Shown here one piece after another: positions 58,301 through 64,000 of a stretch of DNA of 64,000 nucleotides. Position 1 is the first letter of the stretch. Every line of letters begins with the position of its first letter. A model generated the notes under the pieces. That model ran no database searches, was not told where the DNA came from, and saw only the letters and a program-made list of their open reading frames with translations. The DNA comes from Trichoplusia ni (Eukaryota; Arthropoda; Insecta; Lepidoptera; Noctuidae), in assembly GCF_003590095.1 (NCBI RefSeq), contig NC_039486.1:8616336-8680335 (forward strand), written 5' to 3'. A program made the position numbers and the translations under genes.

Positions 58301-61300
58301 AATGGTAATCTATGTAGATCGAATTTCACGTTTTAGTTCTAAAATATAAACGCATCGATATTCAAAATTATATAATGATGGTGCTATTTTTTTAGGGTAC
58401 AAAGGCGTTTCAAGTTAATTGACGTCAACTAGGTAGATAATCTTTTCTATCCGTCATTTCAGCACTCGGTTTTTTTAGATACGTACGATCATGTTAAGCG
58501 TAATATCAGTAGCTTCTAATATCTGACGAGTCATGACTGAAAATGATAACAAAAAGTACATAATATTTAACTATTTAAGGCCTAGGATTTCTAAAGGCTC
58601 CGAAATAACGACGAGCACTAAGTTATTGAGGATTCGCGAGTAAAACAAGGTTTACATCATTTGCAAATCTCTGAGAACCGGTATTTCATTCACAAGACGC
58701 CCAACTTGAACTGGTAACATCTTTTGAACATATGGAACAGGTAATGATATTTTATGAGCTTGATGAGAAATTAAAATAAAATTGCGCAGATCTACAGTTG
58801 TGGACACGGTGGGCATTCCACAGCCCTAATTTAGCTTTAACTGCGTAAGTTGATCGATGACAGGCTACGCTTGACGCAGTCTTCCCTTAGATGGGTTGCA
58901 ATCTTTGTCATAACGAGTTCCTCCGTTTTTCGGAAGGCATGTTAAATAGTGGGTCACGGCTGTTATTCATATATATTTGACAGTCGTGACGGGTAGTCAG
59001 AAGCAAGATAGTCTGACAACCAGTCTGAGAGGTATCGTGTTGCTCAGGTAACTGGGTTGAGCAGTGCAGTACATACTTGTACTTGGCCACCTTCTTTAGG
59101 GGTAGAATACACGCCTTTTAAATATTACATATTTTAATTTATTTTTTTACTGCGTTTACAAGCCGTTAATTGAATGATATAGATCGTGAAATAGTAGAAG
59201 GTACGTTTTTGGGTCAAACTCCTGAAAGGCCCAAACAGCTATGCGCAGGCAACATTTAAGATTAAATCTCTTAAACATTAATTACTAAGTCTCGTGTAAA
59301 TAGTCTTGCATGCTTATTATACGTATCGCTTCTAGATGGGTAAGCATACATTCCATAGCGTTGCATATAAATAGGACTTTGTTACAAACACATTCTAACT
59401 ATGTAATAAATAGATAATACTTATTCATGAAATCTAGAATAAATAGTTCGCAATACGATATTTATTTTTAGATGACGCATGACAGCATGTGTATGATTCT
59501 TGATGTTGTCAATGATTTGCAGCACTATCTAATTATTGTGTTGGCAAAATGCTTAGGAGAATACGAATAATATCAAAGTTCATTCGATTTCCATTTAATC
59601 ATCGACAATTGTAAATAGCGGAATTGTGGCCCTGATAGCTTTTCTAAGTCCTCTCGCTGAACTGAAGCTGATAGGACCCTAGACATGTGAAAAAAGGACT
59701 ACGCTTTTGCTAAATATCAGCATAATTTTTTTATTAAGATAAATCAGGTATTCGATGTTAGGTAATTAAACATTAGATGACATTAATACCCTTAATGTTT
59801 AAAGCTGATGAGAACATATTGCGACGTTAACAAAAAATAAAACTCACTTCACTAGTCGCGTCACACGCAATCTTAAAGAGCGCAATAAGACAACATAAAT
59901 ATTGATCAATTACCTAATACATACAAACAAAACCCAGTTAAAGTTTGAACGAGGATGTGATGAAATGTCTAGTATTATCAAGACGACACATTAAATTTAA
60001 CATTAGATAACAAAGGGCAACAATAAGAATGAGAGATCAAACGGAGACAGCACAATCTCGTATGTACTCACTAACAATATTCTTTTGCTACCATTTATTT
60101 TATAGTTGGTTGCCAATTTAGGCATTAGGGCTTCTGCTAACTACTCCTTTTATCGCCTGCTAGTTTAATCAAGCCGTTAATCGGTATGAACATTGTACAT
60201 GCATTAAATTACGCACTTTATACGAATTTGTAAAAACGACAAATTGGTTTGATGGTCTTCAAATGCAATTATCGACTGTTAGCAAGTTTGTAGTCAGCGA
60301 GGGCTTATAACAATTGGTAAATGTGATAAAAAAAATATTGAGAGTAAGCTCTGCTTTGTAAGTAAATTCGCAACAGAATCTCTTTGCGCAATAGTTCCTT
60401 TACATGTTTTTCAATTGCGAACCAAGCAATATATAGCAGAAATTAATAGGAAACCATCCAATGCCGTAACCGGTCACGGACTACTTTTCGAAAAATATAT
60501 TTACTGTTGCTAAGGGCATTCATAATGAAAGAAAACAGTAAAATTGATAAAATAAAATAAAGCCTGTAAATTCTTCACGTCTAATTTTAGCTGTTTATGT
60601 AGACACTGTTGTATTGATTCAGTGTTAAAATCGCAATTTCACGTCTAGTTGTACGCCAACGTAGAGTACTATAAAATCATTTTATTGAACTATAAAATAG
60701 TACTAGCAGTTTTCACGAGAAAATTAAGATATGGACGAGTTATGTAATCACTGGTACCGCTTTTATTGAATAAGTGGGCGCGTAGTGCGAATGCAGCTTG
60801 AGGTCCTTGTGCGAGCTAAATGATCGTGATTTGTGCACTCGGACGCCTCACACTCTAGCTGAGTTCTAGAATCTATCTTAAGAATATTATTCGCTTATAT
60901 ATATTACACTATACATAAATATATTTTAAATGATAAGAAATATGTTTAGTAGATCTCACTAAAGATTGTACTGTAAAATATACCTGTCATGAAGACCTTT
61001 ACTACTCATTAGTGGTGTAACGAAGCTACGAAGGTCAGACTAAGCAGGTTAACTTTATGACGTTGCAACCCTCACCCATGTCCTTTTAATGGATTATAAT
61101 TATTCGTTACATCATTAATGTGTCAAAAATCTGTGCACATTAGCTAAATTATCTTACACCGGTTAATTTTTGATTTTATGCCGCTCAATTTAATTGTAAG
61201 AAGAGAGAGAGAGAGCATCTCTAATATTTGATGTGTTGTGCCTGTGTTAAATAAAGACGATTGGATTACGTTGCGCGAAATGTTTTTTTTTAACGTGGTC

Positions 61301-62707
61301 TACGGAGGACTTATTTAACAATTTGTAAAAACTGTGTTTGGTAATTTAATCAAAATTCATTACGGAAATTATATTTGAATTATTATTGAAAGAAAGGGTA
61401 TTTTTCGGCATTGGGACACTATTAAAAAAAACTCATGAATTCTACGTGTTTTAAAAATGTATGTCTTGCTTAGACATACATTTTTTACCAGTATTTATAA
61501 AAAAAAATGGAACTCAGTAACCATAATCGCGTAAACGTATTTAGAAGATAAAATAACTAATTAGTCTTTATCAATGTTATCCCTCTTTAAAATCTAAGAA
61601 AACACCTGAATGTTTTTTCTTGTCGGTTAAACATATTTTGAAAACAAATTTTGTAACTGTAAAATGCAATACCTACCCAATATTAATAGGTAATTTTAAC
61701 TGAATGACTATAAGCCATATTTTTGTAACATAGATTAGTAATTATTATACAGATGTATGTTAGTTATATGAAATATACTAATTTATTCATGGAGTATGTT
61801 ACAAAATAGTAGAAGCAATTTAAAATATAAATATACTACAGTTAACTACTATTTTGTATTTGAATAAATAAAATTGAAGTCCACAATTTTGATGACAATA
61901 GTGTTGTCATCATACTATAACCAGATTTGTAAAATTATAATTAAGAGGATGCTTACCTAGGTTACCGATTTATTCAAGAGATAGCTTTCCATACTAAATA
62001 TCAAATAAGTTTTTAAAATAATTAGTTAAACTCACCTAATGTGTACGCCACAAACAAGTTGACACCAGAAACAGCCCACACATACGACGGTATGTAGTCA
62101 TTGGACACATTTTCCGCAGTCATGGCATGGAATCCATAGTCATAATACGAGAATACGAAGAAGTTCAGCACAGTGAGAAGAAAACCTGTGAAGGTCAGCA
62201 GGTTTGGAGCCACCCACACTGGACAAAACTGCAAATACATTTTAATCAATAACCTGTTCCTTAATTTTAAATAATAAGGAAACTTTATTTATTGTTATAA
62301 TTATTATTTGAAGCTTAATTAAAAAGTTACAGTGACAAAAACTTAAGTCTATCTTTATTCATGTTTTTTTGTAGTTTATAAATATTTATTTATATTTTTA
62401 AGAGTGGAAACTTACCTGAACACACCAGTTCCAAAACGGGTGCATAACATAGTTACTGAGTACGCTGGTGTCCACCGAGTTGTACTGTAAACAAAATTTA
62501 TTTTTAAATATTAGTAATCTGGATATTCCGAGAAATGCCGATCGGTCTAATACGAGAAATTTTAACGTAATAAAGATGTTTCGCATTTATTTTTAAGTAA
62601 ATCAATAACGAAGGTTCTCAAACCTACATTAGTAAAATAATAAAAAATACACTTACTTTGTATTTCTCGAAACCCTTTAATTTATCCTCCGACAGGAAGC
62701 GAGCCAT
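52270..62707 (-). CDS. EPT1: Ethanolaminephosphotransferase 1 (EPT1/SELENOI family), catalytic exon missing in an assembly gap
   Basis: The product transfers phosphoethanolamine from CDP-ethanolamine to diacylglycerol, the last step of the Kennedy route to phosphatidylethanolamine, in ER/Golgi membranes. Visible coding exons, 5' to 3': 62657-62707, 62416-62484, 62036-62228, [missing], 54105-54234, 53630-53787, 53179-53359, 52696-52881 and 52270-52332. Signature pieces include KGFEKYK, SNYVMHPFWNW, VWVAPNLLTFTGFLL, THWEKYNTG, LPWGYDF, FNWLLVPY and LAHIYYGTKVV. Multiple hydrophobic membrane segments are evident. Visible residues total about 343; about 45 more are expected between ...VAYTL and DEVSTLRF, where the motif DGx2ARx8Gx3Dx3D must lie. 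Exon 3 ends in phase 1 and exon 54105-54234 starts one base before a codon, consistent with one missing exon. The last exon ends in CFHIKPKIK without a selenocysteine extension. Confidence 0.92.
52420..52605 (-). other. Candidate alternative EPT1 terminal exon with an internal UAG
   Basis: Between the last two EPT1 exons the minus strand holds a second phase-0 frame after a long pyrimidine tract (acceptor CTAAAAG|GGT at 52605). It encodes a hydrophobic run (KITLFSVVFGFLFTTN), then IEDNAEVPRAHGNINFN and a UAG stop at 52486-52488 (39 codons). The frame continues in phase for 21 more codons (QGVQDIASVSSWDEDLGKSLK) to TAA at 52420-52422, which overlaps an AATAAA (52419-52424). Spliced to the preceding exon it would replace the normal tail. 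I do not recognise it. A decayed pseudogene inserted in the intron is the main alternative. Confidence 0.35.
52696..52881 (-). CDS. EPT1: EPT1 penultimate coding exon (GC-rich)
   Basis: Acceptor TTTCCAG, donor GTG|GTGAGT. It encodes CRLIVSQMSDTRCEVFNWLL, an Ala/Leu-rich helix, and LAHIYYGTKV. Very GC-rich compared with the flanking introns. Confidence 0.92.
53179..53359 (-). CDS. EPT1: EPT1 coding exon (membrane segments)
   Basis: Acceptor TTTCTAG, donor AAT|GTAAGT. It encodes GKMRPFSEAVRPLVPLIIFF, SSVWAIYSPTDII and APRIFYILTGTIFSNI, the conserved 'SPTDI...PRIFY...G' region. Confidence 0.92.
53630..53787 (-). CDS. EPT1: EPT1 coding exon (membrane segments)
   Basis: Acceptor TTTTCTAG, donor TACAA|GTAAGT (phase 2). 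It encodes GSCILLLVTSVFG, PGGITPGVIFEFVLYFSAM and TVILWNIYK, matching the middle membrane helices of the family. Confidence 0.88.
54105..54234 (-). CDS. EPT1: EPT1 coding exon after the gap
   Basis: Acceptor GTTCCAG, donor ATT|GTAAGT. It encodes a membrane helix, then THWEKYNTGVMFLPWGYDF, a strongly conserved loop of the CDP-ethanolamine phosphotransferases. Confidence 0.93.
54235..56431 (-). other. EPT1 large intron, gap-proximal part
   Basis: No exon seen. It contains a moderately GC-richer block at about 54770-55080 with short hairpins (for example CGTCCGA-caca-TCGGACG near 55030) that looks like an unclassified decayed repeat, and a short copy of the 'ggaggcctatg' repeat near 55170. Confidence 0.5.
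55160..55215 (-). repeat. Short copy of a dispersed lepidopteran repeat
   Basis: The sequence ggaggaggcctatgtacagt ... gctataggctgatt is the reverse complement of the block at 23806-23885 (cagcctatcgc ... gtccactgctg ... taggcctcc). These are two copies of one dispersed family; its autonomous parent is not identified here. Confidence 0.6.
56432..57431. other. Assembly gap of exactly 1000 N
   Basis: A run of exactly 1000 N. The round number suggests a placeholder, so the true length is unknown. It lies in the EPT1 intron between exon 3 and the exon at 54105-54234, where the catalytic exon is expected. Confidence 0.99.
57432..62035 (-). other. EPT1 large intron, distal part
   Basis: AT-rich, no exon or RNA gene recognised on either strand. 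It holds a short (GA)n tract at about 61202-61215. I looked in particular for the CDP-alcohol phosphotransferase motif here and did not find it. Confidence 0.55.
62036..62228 (-). CDS. EPT1: EPT1 coding exon 3
   Basis: Acceptor TTTGCAG, donor TTAG|GTGAGT. It encodes WVAPNLLTFTGFLLTVLNFF (first membrane helix) and ends VNLFVAYTL plus one base, directly before the catalytic Asp-Gly motif of the family, which is not in the visible sequence. Confidence 0.92.
62416..62484 (-). CDS. EPT1: EPT1 coding exon 2
   Basis: Phase 0 exon (acceptor TTTACAG, donor CAG|GTAAGT) encoding YNSVDTSVLSNYVMHPFWNW, continuing the EPT1 N-terminal signature directly from exon 1. Confidence 0.92.
62657..62707 (-). CDS. 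EPT1: EPT1 coding exon 1
   Basis: It encodes MARFLSEDKLKGFEKYK and ends AAA|GTAAGT. The ATG sits at the point where the family's N terminus begins, and KGFEKYK matches the conserved start. Confidence 0.88.
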
Positions 62708-64000
62708 GACGAACGATGTGAAATAATGTTTTGTTATTTGAAAACAATATAAATTAAAGACATCCTCTCTTGCCCTAAAATTTTAAAATATTGTTTTGCA
62801 AAGCGTCTTTCAGGTAATTCCCTGATAATACGCGGTATTGTTTCAGTTTTATAGCGTAATTTGTTTTTTTATTCACAAGCAGTACCATACTCCCACAATT
62901 CAAAATGACAACTAAAAAGTAAAAAAATCCAATGACGTTATTGACGTTTCCATCCAGCTGGATTAGATTTTTATTATAGATTATTAATCTTTCGTCAGTC
63001 GATTTAAAACGCATTAAATGTGTATTAAAACGGGAAAGAATCTAAAATGTGCTTTTCATAATGCAATACTGATATTAGATAAATATTTTTTTCAATATTT
63101 ATCAAAATTCCGTCACCGAAACCATCGAGAATGTAAGTTCTGTTGTTTGTTAGGTCTGTATTAGGGACAAGGGTTGTCAATGGCATTGATATAGTCTTTC
63201 CATTACACGCAACATTTTCAATCTTTCGTCTTTTATGATACCTTGTTCATAATATAGGTGAAGTAGCGTAAATATATTCAATCTGTTACCTCGTTGGATC
63301 CTGTTAAATTACTAATTCACTGTAAATTATGTATTAATTCTCGGAATGAAGCTAGTACCTCTGTCGAAAAAATAATATCTTGACAGAGCAGTTTCACGTT
63401 CCCTTAAATAAAGTAGGTAGATCCCCTATACCTACTTTATTTAACCTTTTTCTTAGCAAAATGTGTATCCCTCCTGGTACTCAGAAAGTCTCAAGAATAC
63501 CATCGCACGCGTTTTTTATGAGATAGTGAAGCCATGGAAACTAACAGACGGATCGAAAAAAAGTGAGATCTCGGACTTAAAAAAAACTACGCTCTTCCAG
63601 AAATTATTATGATTCTTCTGAAGTAGTTTATAAACATCATCCTGGAAAAAAACATGATTTGAAAAGACATTGGTGCGTGCCAGGATTTTAATGTACGACC
63701 TTTGACTTGGCAGTCTTAGGTCATTCCACTAGGCTGTCGATTCTGTATGGTTGTTGCATCTGTTGACGCTTTCAAAAGATTTTTTATGGCGCGCGAGAAT
63801 ATTTACTAGTAGATATGCAAAAATAAATTAATAATAATATAATAAGTCTTACAAAAATAAACGCTGTTATAAAACCAAAAAAATATAATTAAACGTAAAT
63901 GAGAGGTTTACTTTTAAACCCTTAAACAACTAGTAGATTGGCATAAGAAGTGCCTTCGTTAAACACATTTATTTAGTAGTAAATATATATCAGGCGTAGG
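62708..64000. other. Upstream of EPT1, apart from the SINE
   Basis: Contains the EPT1 promoter or 5' UTR, not resolvable, and AT-rich DNA. Nothing else recognised. Confidence 0.4.
63660..63755 (-). repeat. tRNA-derived SINE head, decayed
   Basis: On minus the sequence reads GACAGCCTAGTGGAATGACC ... AAGTCAAAGGTCGT ... AATCCTGGCACGCACC. It has an A-box-like 'GCCTAGTGGaatGA' and a degenerate B box, with the 'ggtcgt...gcacgcacc' ending common to lepidopteran SINEs. It is not a functional tRNA. Confidence 0.5.

Noticed and set aside
1..64000. CRISPR arrays, bacterial operons, phage or integrated viral genes
   Set aside because: No regularly spaced repeats, ribosome-binding-site-led gene strings or viral structural or replication genes were seen; all multi-exon genes are animal nuclear genes.

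Overview
This window is animal nuclear DNA, most likely from a moth or butterfly (Lepidoptera). It is AT-rich, its genes are split by GT-AG introns, and it carries repeats typical of that order: short non-autonomous Helitrons starting TCTATACTAATAT and ending AACAGCTAG, tRNA-derived SINEs, and the dispersed 'gttccgtaccc ... ctgtcacca' and 'cagcctatcgc-gtccactgctg' repeats. The species cannot be named from the sequence alone.

Layout. Bases 1-35847 hold no gene I can support; they contain intergenic or distant intronic DNA with decayed transposons (a pogo-like element at 18.6-19.9 kb, a Helitron at 23.96-24.22 kb, SINEs near 4.8, 12.4 and 21.1 kb) and a few GC-rich patches that might be distant exons or promoters. 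From 35848 to 46625 on + lies a complete formin of the cappuccino/formin-2 class, rebuilt as 10 coding exons and about 1448 residues. It is followed tail-to-tail by a two-exon minus-strand gene (47309-48678) that looks like the nucleolar protein Nepro. That gene is head-to-head with a two-exon + gene (49245-50045) for the transcriptional coactivator PC4/Ssb-c31a. From 52270 to 62707 on - lies an ethanolaminephosphotransferase 1 gene (EPT1/SELENOI family). Eight of its coding exons are visible, but the exon carrying the catalytic CDP-alcohol phosphotransferase motif is absent, and a 1000-base run of N sits in exactly the intron where it belongs. The last 1.3 kb contains a SINE-like remnant.

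The four genes are unrelated housekeeping or cytoskeletal functions (actin nucleation, nucleolar RNA processing, transcription, phospholipid synthesis) and show no sign of working as one pathway. The observations most worth a second look are: an extra coding-like terminal exon in EPT1 with a UAG stop followed by an open in-frame tail; a formin intron made almost wholly of a Helitron; a PIF/Harbinger-type element in formin intron 2 with a LINE fragment nested inside; and the assembly gap that hides the EPT1 active site. I found no CRISPR, operon, phage or other bacterial-type system, and no clearly new multi-gene system.
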